DNA of 64,000 nucleotides. It comes from Paraspadella gotoi (lineage: Eukaryota; Chaetognatha). A program made the position numbers and the translations under genes. The DNA lies in contig CM119266.1 in NCBI GenBank assembly GCA_051294375.1, positions 24,758,312 to 24,822,311 of the forward strand. Direction: 5' to 3'. The notes under the pieces were generated by a model. It had not been told where the DNA came from. It was given only the letters and a program-made list of their open reading frames with translations, and ran no database searches. Below, piece by piece: positions 1 to 11,823 of the stretch. Each line of letters opens with the position of its first letter. The first letter of the stretch is position 1.

Positions 1-170
1 TTTTTATACCGTAACGCGTTATTAGGTCATGCTTCCTCGACATTGTTTATTGTTGCTCCGGCAATCGCCTCACGAAATCCTAGGTTAAGTTAGTTATTGT
101 ATTTTGCGGATTTGTATTGAGATAAAATATAAATTGGCGATAATAAAAGTCTTTTAAGAAGGAAAAAAAA

Positions 171-248
<78 letters not shown>

Positions 249-1640
249 AGAAGAAAAGATTGCTTCTTTTTTTAGGAGGAAACAGACCAGAGTGTAAATT
301 TAATATTTGGCAATATTTAATTTTTATAAATAGTGTACTCACAACTAACATAATTATTATTTAAAAAAAAGTTAAAAATGAATTAAATATATACCTAAAA
401 ATATTTAATAAATTTAATAATAGTACAAATTATCAGAATAACAAAAAAAGTAATGTTTATTTGACTATATCTCCTCTTATCAACATCCTATTTTGATATA
501 CATTTTGCCAATTAGTTTGGCTCAACCCGGTCCAAAGGTTGCCCATAATAAATTAAAAACAAATTTTTTTTTTTTATAATGTCGATGCATGCCAATTTAT
601 ATCTATTATTCGTGCAAAAGTGCTGCATATATAATAGGTCACATTAGCTGATTTATATTGATATGCATATCATTATAAGTGTATTCTCATTTTTAAAAAA
701 AAATATAGATAGAGAGAGAGAAGAAGAGAGAGAGAGAGACGAGAAGTGCAGAGATAGAAAAAAAACCGCAAAATTTCTTTCCAATTATATCTCACGATAT
801 AAATTTAGGCATTTTGTATTATAAAAAAAAAAGCGTGATAAATGCGATAAATAAAAGGTTTTCGAAGAAGTAATAAAATAATCAGAATTTTTCAAAAACG
901 AACTATCGGTAACAGAGTGAGGAGGACAGAAAGACAGAAAAGAGAGAAACGAGAGCACAGAAAGAGAAAGAGAGACCAAAGAGACAGAAAGAAAGAGAAG
1001 CTGGCAGCCAGCTGAAACAGTCATTGCGAGAACCTGCAACTCGGTTTTTTAAGGGTTCAACAAAAGCGCATACTGCCAAATATTAGGAAAGAAAATCTAT
1101 ATTATAATTTAAAGAAATAAAATGAAAGGCTAAAAATATGTTCTAAATTGTTTACAATTGGAAATATTTCCAATTTTTCAATCGCCAACGCTGTAAGATT
1201 TAATTTATATTTGTATTATAAATTAAGATATAGGCTTCCTCATTAAAAAATCTTTGCAGTTCCACTTTTTATTAAAAATTTAAAACAAATTTTTTGAATT
1301 TCATCTCAATTATTATATACTGCAAAATATGGTAAATTAGATAAAGCATTTCTATATTACTAATTTGCGGATATTATAGGAGTACTTTAATCTCATTTTG
1401 CATATTGCGCAGTAAATCATAATGAAATGGAAAATTCAAACAAAATAATACTTAAATTCCAAATGTATTATTGAATATACAGCTATTTCAAGATGAAAAA
1501 GCTATATATCTTAAATTTTTAACTTACTATGATCGCACACTTTGTAAAACTTTATCTAATTCATAATAATTTTTATCTTTTAAAAAAAACGGTAATGTCA
1601 CAGCCAAACCTATTAAAAGCGCTATAGTCTTTATTATATG
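1..1640. other. AT-rich stretch without a recognisable gene
   Basis: Homopolymer-rich, strongly AT-biased sequence. It contains one long GA microsatellite near the left end and a short interrupted GA tract near 710-740. No open frame has plausible coding composition; the open frames here are translated microsatellite (Ser-Leu or Arg-Glu runs). Confidence 0.6.
171..245. repeat. (GA)n microsatellite
   Basis: Nearly pure GA dinucleotide tract of about 75 bp, with one AA interruption near its left end. Confidence 0.97.
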
Positions 1641-1649
1641 AAACAGCGT

Positions 1650-1978
1650 GACGTGACGACGACGACGAGACGACGACCGACGAACGACGACGACGACGAC
1701 ACGACGACGACGACGACGACAGACGCGAACGACGCACGAACGCACCGCGACGACGACGACGAACGACGACGACCGACGACGACGACGAGACGCGACGACG
1801 AACGACGCGACGACGAGAACGACGACGACGACGACGACGACGACTGACGACGACGACGCATCCGACGAGACGAACGACGACACGGAGCGACGACACGACG
1901 ACGTACGCACGACGCACGAGACGAGACACGACAGACGACGCGACGACGAGCGACGGACGACACGAGCGACGACGAGAA
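1650..1978. repeat. Degenerate (ACG)n/(GAC)n triplet repeat, about 330 bp
   Basis: Almost entirely ACG/GAC triplets with occasional GA, GAAC or CACG interruptions. Because the triplet is CpG-containing, all six frames stay open as Asp/Thr/Arg or Val/Ser/Arg runs, which makes false ORFs. The frequent single-base interruptions fit either an old repeat or raw long-read error. Confidence 0.95.
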
Positions 1979-2046
1979 AGAAAGCAACCTAAACATTATA
2001 GAGCCTGACCCGGCTTCGCGCGTCAAGGCCTCGATAAAAAGATAGA

Positions 2047-2117
2047 GCAAGAGAGAGAGAGAGAGAGATGAGAGAGAGAGAGGAAGAGAAGGAAGAGAGA
2101 GAGAGAGAGAGAGAGGA
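2047..2117. repeat. Interrupted (GA)n microsatellite
   Basis: GA dinucleotide tract broken by ATGAG and GGAAGAGAAGG interruptions. Confidence 0.9.
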
Positions 2118-2196
2118 GACAGAGCCCAGAGGCGTCAAGTATTTCCTTATCATTCCTTTATTCATGAGTCGAAAGAAGCGAAGAAAGAAGCGTTGG

Positions 2197-2248
2197 AGTC
2201 ACGTGACGGCATTTGACATCACGTGATGGCATTTTGAGTCACGTGATC
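2197..2248. promoter_or_regulatory. Three TCACGTGA E-boxes at exact 20-bp intervals
   Basis: The palindrome TCACGTGA occurs at 2199-2206, 2219-2226 and 2239-2246. The flanking bases are partly conserved (a GGCATTT follows the first two), so this is also a three-unit, 20-bp tandem repeat. TCACGTGA is the high-affinity core of the USF/MITF/TFE family of bHLH-zipper factors. Even spacing of about two helical turns would place all sites on one face of the DNA. Function is inferred; no adjacent gene was recognised. Confidence 0.55.
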
Positions 2249-2457
2249 TCATTAATTGTTTATTGTTCTTCATCAATTTATTTTTTGACGTCGAGAGAAG
2301 ATTTCGCCTTTGTTACTCTCTCTCATTCTCTCTTTCCCTCTCTCACTGTCTTTCAGTGTCTCGCTGTCGCTATCTCCCCCTCCCACATATATTGAACAAA
2401 TCTCGGTCTGATAGCATTACGGTAAATCGTTTGTCGGCCGCTCGACGCGGTTCCTAT

Positions 2458-2460
<3 letters not shown>

Positions 2461-2492
<32 letters not shown>

Positions 2493-2682
2493 NNNNNNNN
2501 NNNNNNNNNNNNNNNNNNNNNNNNNNNNNNNNNNNNNNNNNNNNNNNNNNNNNNNNNNNNNNNNNNNNNNNNNNNNNNNNNNNNNNNNNNNNNNNNNNNN
2601 NNNNNNNNNNNNNNNNNNNNNNNNNNNNNNNNNNNNNNNNNNNNNNNNNNNNNNNNNNNNNNNNNNNNNNNNNNNNNNNNNN
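2461..2682. repeat. (CT)n microsatellite running into a 190-N gap
   Basis: Thirty-two bases of pure CT lead directly into an N-run at 2493-2682. The gap is most easily explained by failure to assemble through the dinucleotide tract. Confidence 0.9.
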
Positions 2683-2689
2683 TTCATTA

Positions 2690-2890
2690 CCCTTTCAATT
2701 GCGCGTGCGCAGAGCAAGCCCCGTTTCCATGATACCGCGTCGTCGTAACTTCGTTTAATCGCGGAACGATTCGTTGCCACTCATCGACGGTGCGCATGCG
2801 CCAAGTTATTGTCAACCCAGCTTGCGTGCACTTTCGTACGCATTACGTTCGCTGCGACTACCGATTGACGGTAGATGCAAATTAGATGGA
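2690..2890. promoter_or_regulatory. CpG-rich islet with NRF-1-like palindromes and an octamer
   Basis: A CpG-dense block in AT-rich surroundings. It holds GCGCGTGCGCAG at 2701-2712, TGCGCATGCGCC at 2791-2802 (both close to the NRF-1/erect wing palindrome) and a perfect ATGCAAAT POU octamer at 2875-2882. Together these look like a promoter or CpG-rich regulatory element. No transcript or coding exon could be tied to it. Confidence 0.35.
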
Positions 2891-3230
2891 AACCAAGGAA
2901 AAAAATGTTTAATTCCCCACCAGGTTTTCAATCTTTCGGAAAAGACGAAGCTTGTTCTGGCAAATACTGAAACTATGGTACTTCATTTTGGTTAAAACTT
3001 CTTCACCGCTTCCATTTTACGATGAGATTTAAAATTTATTGTACGCATATGAATATTTTGCCGCGATTTACTAAGCTTCTTGATTCTCCTTTATATTTAT
3101 AATTTTTATAACTTAAAAATTTACAGCTTCGAGTTAAATTCCATGGCTCCTCCCTATTTTGGAAACAAGCGTGAAAAATTAGTACGTATTTACATTCTGC
3201 AGTATTTATAAACCTCTCCAGCTAGAGGAT

Positions 3231-3276
3231 ATAGTATAGTATAGTAAAGTGTAGTATAGTAGAATGTAGTATACTG
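3231..3276. repeat. (ATAGT)n pentanucleotide repeat
   Basis: About nine degenerate ATAGT/GTAGT units in a row. Confidence 0.85.
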
Positions 3277-3439
3277 TAGGGATGTTACCAAAAACAAATC
3301 CGACAACTAAATCCTAATTGTGTCTGCTCTTCACCGTTTTACTTCGGTGCCGCAAAAACGCAGCAACTGGTTTTGATGCTGTTCCGGGTACTGGAAGCAA
3401 GGTGAGGCTTCTGTCGTGTGCGCTCCAGTGAGAAAAAAA

Positions 3440-3441
<2 letters not shown>

Positions 3442-3515
<74 letters not shown>
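3442..3515. repeat. (GA)37 microsatellite
   Basis: Uninterrupted GA tract of about 74 bp. Confidence 0.97.
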
Positions 3516-3516
<1 letters not shown>

Positions 3517-3764
3517 AAGAAAGAAAGAAAGGAGAGGAAAAGTGCTGATTTTGCTGAAATTTGGACTTGAAAATAGCAGCAGCCGAAAGCAAGTTGAGAT
3601 CACGTAGACCTCTAGGCTGTTTTTTTTCCTCTTCCTCCTCGTCGTCGTTATCGTCGTCGTCGTTATCGTCGTCGTCTTCACCGGGTTCATCTCCAAGGAG
3701 ATCATTACTTTGTGCTTGATTGTTATTGAGTTAGTTGATTCAAATCATATCTGTAATCTCGTTG

Positions 3765-3877
<113 letters not shown>

Positions 3878-4140
3878 CTAAAGATCGATTGGTCTCGAAG
3901 TCAATCAAATTATCCAACCGCAGTGACCGAATGCGATAAACAATTCCTCCGTCACGCTCTGTCACTCCTGTTGTCGTGGTTAGGGAACACAACCGTGAAA
4001 GTTTTACCCGGTTTGCCCTTTATAATTATACAAGACCTGGCGCTCTTTTTCAAAAGCGCCCCATTTTTGTTCATACTTAATTCTTAAATTAATTTAATCC
4101 ATATTTTAACTTTAATTTATTATGAAACTTATAAATTAAT

Positions 4141-4236
4141 CTTTAACCTTAAACCCTATTCCTAACCTTCAACTCTAGTCCCTAACCCTAATCCCTAACT
4201 TAATCCTTAACCCTAACTATTAACCTAATCTTCAAA
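4141..4236. repeat. Degenerate telomere-like CCCTAA/CCTAA repeat
   Basis: A run of variants on TAACCC/CTAACC (for example CCCTAACCCTAATCCCTAAC near 4190-4200) spaced 5-8 bases apart. It resembles an eroded interstitial telomeric block. Unit length is mixed, so TTAGG cannot be told from TTAGGG. Confidence 0.4.
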
Positions 4237-4486
4237 CTTAGAAACTCACCTCATTCCGAATTTAAGATGAAACGGGGAGTTTTCTGTCTCAAAAAAAACA
4301 GAAGACAAAAGACAAAAGCATTAAAATGAAGGGAGGGAGGGAAGGAAAACCTGATTGGGTTTCCAGTGATGCTAACAGTAACACAGTTGAGCGACGTCGA
4401 CGACGACGACGACGATGGCTGCCTCGCCGAAGCGGCGTTTCCCGCCTTCGACACGAAGTTGCTGAATCAGCGGGAAAGTCCACCGT

Positions 4487-4739
4487 CTCTCTCTCTCTCT
4501 CTCTCTCTCTNNNNNNNNNNNNNNNNNNNNNNNNNNNNNNNNNNNNNNNNNNNNNNNNNNNNNNNNNNNNNNNNNNNNNNNNNNNNNNNNNNNNNNNNNN
4601 NNNNNNNNNNNNNNNNNNNNNNNNNNNNNNNNNNNNNNNNNNNNNNNNNNNNNNNNNNNNNNNNNNNNNNNNNNNNNNNNNNNNNNNNNNNNNNNNNNNN
4701 NNNNNNNNNNNNNNNNNNNNNNNNNNNNNNNNNNNNNNN
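4487..4739. repeat. (CT)n microsatellite running into a 229-N gap
   Basis: A CT tract ends at 4510 and Ns fill 4511-4739. About 80 bp upstream is a short GAC triplet run (4394-4415). Confidence 0.9.
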
Positions 4740-7020
4740 GCGCTTTCGACGCTTTTGCGTGCGAATCAAAGAGTGCATGTCATTTCACGTGCGATTTAAG
4801 TCGAGCGTTATACGGAAATCATTTTACCAAGAAGGACACGGACAGACTGTCCTTCGGAGAGAGCGGACAGGGGACCTTAATCTATGGGAATTCTTCAATC
4901 TTCATTTTTCAGTAGGGGATTCAGTTTATTTCTGTTTTTTTTTGTTTTTTTGGCAACTTTAATGAGTTTAGTTTTCATGGTCGTCGTCGTTGCAAAATGC
5001 GCAGTCACTTCCCAACCCTATTAGGACTTGATCGAGTCTTTGGTTTCAGGATTTAAATTTCTTTTCAACGAGTTTATGTTTTTTTTCTAGAAATTCCAAC
5101 ATTTTTTTGTCTTTGGTGTTTTTTTGATCCATTGACTTCTCGTCGTTAACCGAGAAGCTTTCAACTTTTTCCCCCCCTAATTAAAAACACAGATCTCGTT
5201 AATGATTCCCTGACGTCTTGTGGAGAAAAATCCGCCCTCTCAATCCTTGCCAAGCCACAAATCGTCCAGTCATATCCCAACTCCTATTCATTGCTTACTT
5301 GAGTGATGTAATTTTCGTGGTTTTAGGATTTAATTTCTTTCCTCTCATATACGAAGGTTTTATGTTTTTGTGTTCCAATCTATGCAAATTCCCCAACATC
5401 TACCTTCTTCTTGTTCTTTGGTCGTCTTCTTTACATTTGGAGTCGACATTAGAGCCTTCTCGTCTTGTAATCTCGAGATTAGGTCTTTCCACTTTTCCCC
5501 CTACCCCTAACATTGTAAGACAACAACATGACTCTCGGCTCTAATGATTCCATCTGGACCGCTGCTTCTCTGTAGAGAAAGAACTCTCGCCTCTCAACTC
5601 TAATCTCTCATTCTATCTCTCCTCTGCTCTACCTCCTTCTTGCTCTATCCTCCTGCCGGTCTGCTTCTCTCTTCCGCGTCCAGCTCTCACTCTCATCTCG
5701 TTCCTCTCATCCATCCCTACCTGTCCTTCTCCTCCCATCTCCTCCTGCTCTTTCCTTCCCTCTCCCCTCTCTTCTCTCGTCCCTATCAGGCTCTGGTTTC
5801 CTTCGTCCACGCTCCGTCACAAAACTTAATCATATATAATAACGGATATCAGGAATACCTATTTGTCAGACATCTATGTAGCAACACGAGAACAAATCTC
5901 CTGCTGACAGTCTTGCTGACCAAGTTCGGTAAATCTTGTGCGACATTACGCATCGTGCTTTATCTCACTCAACTGCGGTCGCCGAATGAGATCGGATTGG
6001 ATTGACTTGGATTCGTGTGATGAGAGTCATTGAAGAAGAGAGAGGGAGAGACGAGGAGAGAGGAGAGAGGATCATAGAGGAGTCATAGAAGAGAGAGTCA
6101 TGGCGGTAGATCATATCTGAGTTTTTGACCGACTTCCGGGTGTTCCCTTCTTATGAGGAAGGTGGGTGAAGATTGCGAGAGAAAAGGACTAGATGATGTT
6201 AAAAAGTCTGGAATACTAATTTTTAGTACCAGTATTAATGCATAGAGAACGTCTCATGTGAAATATCTCGAACTTGACCATTGATTAGAGGGTCCCTCGA
6301 CGGACAAAAACGCTGCTTACGGTGGACGATGCGCCGAGCGTGGCAACTTTTACGCCGGCGCGCGTCTCCCGTTGAGAGAGAGGAGATGAGAGTAGAGAGA
6401 GAAGCAGAGAGGAGACGAGAGAGAGAGGGAGAGAGAGAGACCGGGAGACAGGCGGGACCAGTCCTAGTAAAACTGGAACGAAGCCCTGTTATTTTTGCTT
6501 AGGTCAGTTTATACATCAATATGTTTCCTTCTTCCCGCTCATTTTTATTTTTNNNNNNNNNNNNNNNNNNNNNNNNNTTTTCTGTCTGGGCAAAGGAAAA
6601 AAAAGAGTTGAGGGCCCAAAGAGAAAGAATGAAAGAGAGAGAGAGACAGAGAGAGCAAGAAGGCATTTGAAGCGACCAGGTCATTTGTTTATATGTTTAG
6701 TTTTTTTAACCTTATCTTTTATTTTCTTTAAATCCTTTTTGAATTTTTTCAATTATTTATCATCCTATTTTCTTTTTTCCTNNNNNNNNNNCGCATTTCT
6801 TCCTTTAATCGTACATTATTGTTTCAATTATTTATCATCCTATTTTCTTCTTTCCTTTCTATCTTCCTTCTTTTTTTTTTCCTTCCTTCCTTCCATCTTT
6901 CTCTCAGTAATTTGGCGTCTCAGCATTTTTCTTTTATCAGCGTCTCACGCAGGACCCAGCAGGTGTGTTTTTAAAAATGTACTTTTTGGTCCACATTTTG
7001 TTCTTCCTCATTCTGTTTTT
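4740..7020. other. Gene-poor stretch with pyrimidine- and GA-rich segments
   Basis: No supportable gene. Positions 5560-5800 are a pyrimidine-rich strand and 6030-6100 and 6370-6445 are GA-rich. A 25-N gap lies at 6553-6577. A 10-N gap lies at 6782-6791. Its left flank (about 6747-6781) is repeated almost exactly at 6824-6857, so the two contig ends probably overlap and the gap is artificial. Confidence 0.5.
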
Positions 7021-7021
7021 T

Positions 7022-7090
<69 letters not shown>
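7022..7090. repeat. (GTC)23 triplet repeat
   Basis: Pure GTC/GAC triplet tract of 69 bp with no interruption. Confidence 0.97.
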
Positions 7091-7513
7091 CAAGTGAAAA
7101 CGAAAAAGCGGAAATGTTGGAATTTTTTTCCTTTGGTTTTTCTGTTTCGGTGAATTTGAATTCGGTGAGTTGGTTCCATTGTCGTCGCGTGAGAAACGGC
7201 TGTGAATCTTTCACCCGGACTGAGGTGAGGCGATGAGGAATTGAGGTGGTGAGGAGGTGAGGAGTTGAGGTGAAGGTGAGGTCGCTGAACTTGACAAGCA
7301 ATTGAAGAAAGAAAAGAGCGTCACATCGATCAATGTCGCTTTAAATGATTCAACACTTTTCAAAGAATGTCATAGATTACGCGGTTTACCAACATTTAAA
7401 TTCTGATATTGAACGGAAAGTAATTTTAAAAAAACATTGTTTTCGCTCTAGCCCGAATAGAAAATAAAAACGTTGGGTTATATTTGGAAAATGATTGTAA
7501 TTTTTTTAATTTT

Positions 7514-7736
7514 CACTTTACATTGGTTGCTTGAGAGTCATCATATATGCGGTATGAGTACATAATATTGGTGATTAACATCGTTTTATGAGGAAAACGC
7601 ATATTATTTTTATTTGAGCTTAACCATAGTTCATTTGCGAAGTAAATAAGCGATGTTAACCGAAATATATTGCTCAAATAAAAATAATATGCGTTTTCCT
7701 CATAAAACGATGTTAATCACCACCACTTTACATTGG
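7514..7736. repeat. Perfect 51-bp inverted repeat (foldback element) with flanking direct repeats
   Basis: Positions 7569-7619 and 7672-7722 are perfect reverse complements (51 of 51) separated by a 52-base loop. The whole is flanked by a 13-bp direct repeat CACTTTACATTGG at 7514-7526 and 7724-7736. This is what a small foldback/MITE insertion would look like, although the left direct repeat is 42 bp from its arm. A structured RNA or a local inverted duplication are alternatives. No ORF lies inside. Confidence 0.8.
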
Positions 7737-7846
7737 CAACCCCTCATTTAACCCATTGGTTGTTAATATTGATATAACCAGATGGATGTCTGTCCCGGTC
7801 CATCAAGCAATTTCAGACTTTGATATTCTGTTCATGCCTCTACCGG

Positions 7847-7848
<2 letters not shown>

Positions 7849-7918
<70 letters not shown>
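7849..7918. repeat. (GA)35 microsatellite
   Basis: Uninterrupted GA tract of about 70 bp followed by a short AAGAGAGAGA extension. Confidence 0.97.
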
Positions 7919-7922
<4 letters not shown>

Positions 7923-8255
7923 AGAGAGGCAATACACGAAGGCTACAGACTTCTACGCATTCTCGTCCATCTCGTAATAAAAGATTATGGGCCAAACGAA
8001 CTGGGGAGGGAAAGGCGGGAATAAGAAAACTCGATTAAACTGAAAATTTGGGAACAAAAAAAAAAAAGAAACGAAATAAAAAATAAAAGGAAAGAAGAAA
8101 AAAGAAAGAAAGAAGAGAATAGCGAGCTAGGGTCGGCCGCTGGTCGGGAACTCGCTGCTAAAAAATATTTGAACTGAGACGTCGGTTTTCGAAAATCCGC
8201 GTCCGCGACGCAACGAGTGAGCCCGCGGAGCGATCCCCGTGTTTTGCTTTTATTT

Positions 8256-8256
<1 letters not shown>

Positions 8257-8289
<33 letters not shown>

Positions 8290-8369
8290 GCTCTCTCTCT
8301 CTCCTCTCTCTCTCTCTCACTCTCCTCTCTCTCTCTCTCTTCTCAATCTCTCTCTCTCTCTTCTCTCTC
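8257..8369. repeat. Interrupted (CT)n microsatellite
   Basis: CT tract with regular CCTCT, CACTCT and TTCTC interruptions, directly after a CpG-rich segment (8180-8235). Confidence 0.9.
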
Positions 8370-8639
8370 GTTCAACAACCGCCCACCTCGTTTTCTCGCT
8401 TTTCTCTTTTTAGACTCTCTTTTTAGTTTCCTCTCTCCTCTCTCTCTCTCTGAGTCTCGCCCTCTGATTACCTCCAATCTTCTCCTGCTTATCTCCTCTC
8501 TTCTCATCTTTCCCAGCCCCCCACCCCTACCCTCCCGTCCACCGAATCTCTCCCTAAAAAAAAGACGCATGTTCCTCCCGTTTTCCCCTGAAAGTGATCA
8601 TGTTTTTTCGATGTCATTCCCGGTCACCGACGCCTTTTA

Positions 8640-8775
8640 TCATTGGAGCGAGCGGGAACAATGGGGAGGAACGGGCGGGGCCCGGCGCGGCGAATCTCTA
8701 CGCTCGACGCGGGCCGCGGAAGAATCAACGAAGGGGCGGGCTGTGAATAATGTTTCTATGCGCTCGAAGGGCCCC
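8640..8775. promoter_or_regulatory. CpG/GC-rich islet with GGGCGG boxes
   Basis: A GC-dense block inside AT-rich sequence with several GGGCGG/GGGGCGGG GC boxes. It could be a promoter or an unrecognised GC-rich exon. No reading frame resembles a known family. Confidence 0.2.
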
Positions 8776-8970
8776 CGGAAGAATAAAGAATCACGGGAGT
8801 TTAGAATTTAGGAAAACGTTTTTGGTTGGAAACAATTAAAGACTTAGGGCCTCAGATTTGACGCTTAAATTGCGATAAGGTTCCGGTTTAACTTGAGCAA
8901 TTTAATTAACATTTGAGTAATTTAATTTAAATCATAACAGAAAAACGCGATGAATTCCAGCGGTGGTCGT

Positions 8971-8974
<4 letters not shown>

Positions 8975-9040
<66 letters not shown>
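8975..9040. repeat. (CT)n microsatellite
   Basis: CT tract of about 65 bp with two TTT interruptions. Confidence 0.95.
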
Positions 9041-9044
<4 letters not shown>

Positions 9045-9084
9045 CCACTGAAAGAGAGGTTTTAAAGACTGAATGAGATGAAAT

Positions 9085-9430
9085 GGGTGAAGAACTCAGT
9101 TTCTCCGCGATCGCGATGAAAAGGAGGCGGGAGAAAAGGAGAGGGAGGAAAAAAACGAGAAAAGCAGAGGATTGGGGAAGGGAGGAAAGGAGAGAGGAAC
9201 CCGATCGAGAAAAATGGAGAGAAAAGGAAAAAAAAAACGGGAAAAGTTGGAGGGATTTTGTGGAAAAGAAAAAGAAAGAAATAGAGAAAGAAGGAAAAAA
9301 GAAAAGTGGCAGAGAGAAAACAAATGGAGGAAAGTCGAGAAACTCGAGGGAGAAAACGAGAGAGAAACGGATGAAAAAAAGAAAAGAAAAAAAAAAGAAT
9401 AAGAAAGAAAAAAGAAAAAACAGGTGATTC
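9085..9430. repeat. Purine-rich tract, about 345 bp
   Basis: The + strand is almost entirely A and G. Open frames here on both strands (Lys/Arg/Glu-rich or Ser/Phe/Leu-rich) reflect this bias and are not genes. Confidence 0.8.
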
Positions 9431-9774
9431 CGTTTGACATTTGGAGGCGAAAGACGTTGAAGTTTTAAAGAGAGTAAATTGAAGATAGTGACGGTGGTGG
9501 CAACGTCTGACGGAATGGAACCAATTGCTACAGCTTTTTTTAATCAATAATTATTTTCTTAAAGGTTTTTATAATGATTAGTCATTTTTGTCATTCCTTT
9601 TTACGGCCGGTCCGCTTCGAAGAGAAACGACGTCCGCACAAGATCGCGCCTCCCTTTCGAAATCCTAAACAGTTTCATCAGATCCACTCCCCTCTCCAAC
9701 TCTGACGATCCTTAACTTCACCCACCACCGCTTTCCCTCCACCCACCTCCACCACCGACCGAAAAACCGCGGTT

Positions 9775-9935
9775 GGCGTGGATGTGAATTTATCATGCGG
9801 GGACCATTATAACACGGCGCGTCGGCGCGCGGCGTCGGCTGCGGTGACGGCAGCGGCGGCGCCGGTGGAAACGCTGGCCCGGCGACGCGCGCATGAAATA
9901 CGCGCGCCGAAAATCGTTTTCAAACGGGGATCCGG
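9775..9935. promoter_or_regulatory. CpG-dense islet
   Basis: A very CpG-rich block (GGCGCGTCGGCGCGCGGCG-type sequence) flanked by AT-rich DNA. A TATAA motif sits at its left edge near 9808 (ATTATAAC). Read as a promoter-like islet; a GC-rich exon cannot be excluded, but no frame is recognisable. Confidence 0.25.
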
Positions 9936-10325
9936 GCGCTGACCCTGTCCGCCTTTTCTCCACTCTCTCTCTCTCTTCTTTCACCCCTCTGATGAACTCC
10001 ATCCTCCTTCACATTCCCTCTTATCTCAGAACCATCTCCTCCGCTCCCGAAACCTCACTTTCACGGAAAATCACTTTATTTCTCTTTCTTATGAAGTTCC
10101 GTGAACTTTAACTGTGCCGAATGTGTTATCAACGTTTCTAAAATTTCAATAACTGAACTCACTGTTAAAATTACATATATTCTTTTGAAGAAATTTAACA
10201 GCCCGATTTATTTAGGCTGAGTTCCTCTTCTTATCCCTTCTCACTTCTCACCCATTTCTGCCTCACCCTCACCCCAATTCCTGACATACTTACTCTCCTC
10301 AGTCCTCACCATTTTCGTCTCTCTC

Positions 10326-10361
<36 letters not shown>

Positions 10362-10545
10362 GCTCTCTCTCTCTCTCTCTCTCTCTCCTCTCCCTTTCCC
10401 CTCGCCTTTCGCGTCCTCCATCTTTTGACAAGCTCTCGACCCTGTCCCAGTATAATCTCAATCATTTCAAATTCATTGTTTCGGAAGGGAGAGAACGATG
10501 GAAGGATGAAGATAGAGGAGAGAGAGAGAGAGAGAGAAGAGAGGC

Positions 10546-10578
<33 letters not shown>

Positions 10579-10593
10579 AAGAAGAGAGAGCCC

Positions 10594-11787
10594 TAAAAAA
10601 TCTTCCCCGCATGTTAAAACCCTTTCCATATTCGTGGTTGACCCAGTGTTGATTGAGGGGCGGGTGGAGGATAAAGAAGAAAAAAAAATATTTATCGTTG
10701 GGATCCGCGAGAAACAAAAAGCGAGAAATAAGTCCAGGGAGAGAAAAAACCCGGGAACCCTGATTTAAACGGGATGGGGAAAGAAAAAAAAAAAAAACAA
10801 AAGGGAAAATTACGCGAAATTTTTTAATGATATTAAGATAAAATGACATTGAACCAAAAGTGTATATATCACAAACTGGTTTACCAATTTCATATAATTT
10901 AGCTCCTTGTTTTTGATGCTAGTGCGGAATACAATTTAGTATTCCCCGATCTAATTCTTAACGAGAGGTTGTTTTTTATAAGCAATTGAAACATTCTTGA
11001 AATATATAGTATTTTATACACAGGAAGCAGGTACTTTGGAGGTGAATAAACGAGACAAGTAAAGAGAAGTCTGGATTGAAAAGCTTGCAGGGACCTGTTA
11101 TCTTACAAGAGTGATGGAGACCTTAAACCACCAAAGCCTGTCCACAGTCAGGGGCACAAGATAGGCTAAATTTATTAAATGAAATGGATATTTTTATATT
11201 GGTTTGTACCAAATTTCATTTCCATATCATACAAACAAGAAACAAAATAGAGTTTTCAACCAATTTGTTTCGATTAGTAGAACTTCAAACCTAAAAGTCA
11301 AATATTTTATCAATTCGCGTTTAAAATACTGTCAATTTTTTTTAATTTTCTTACACTGACGAAGCATTACTTTTATAATTTCATCGCTCATTTTAACTTA
11401 TTTTAATTTTTTTTAATATAAACCACTAAATAAGGTCCACTAAGTTTCACCTCGAATATTTAAAATATTTTTTTTTTCTTCGTTCTTCTCAGTCAATTCC
11501 ATCTCTCGCTTTCTTCGATTCGGCCGGTTTTAGAGAAGGGGAGGGTGAGGGTCGATGGTAAAAGGGGGTAGAGGAGCAGAAAGTGGTGGAGCGGAGAAAG
11601 TGGGGCCGGAGAGGCGCGTGGAAATAAAAACGAAAGGGTACTTCATTCCCCCTCCCCCCCTCGTTCCCCTCCACGAAAGGCGCAAAAGTACGATCACATT
11701 TCTAAACTCTGCTCTTCTCCTCTCTCCAGTCCTCCTCCTCTCTCTGCCCTCTCTCTCTCTCTCTGTTCCTCTCTCTCTCTCTCTCGT

Positions 11788-11823
<36 letters not shown>

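Noticed and set aside
154-351. Ser-Leu-rich open frame opposite the GA tract
   Set aside because: Pure translation of a dinucleotide repeat. The same applies to all Ser-Leu and Arg-Glu runs elsewhere in the window.
1527-2050. Overlapping open frames on both strands in the ACG repeat
   Set aside because: A stop-free triplet repeat opens every frame; there is no start context, splice site or domain.
9062-9547. Phe/Ser-rich frame that mimics a multi-pass membrane protein
   Set aside because: It is the complement of a purine-rich tract; the hydrophobicity is compositional. The same holds for 16,738-17,469 and 46,302-46,731.
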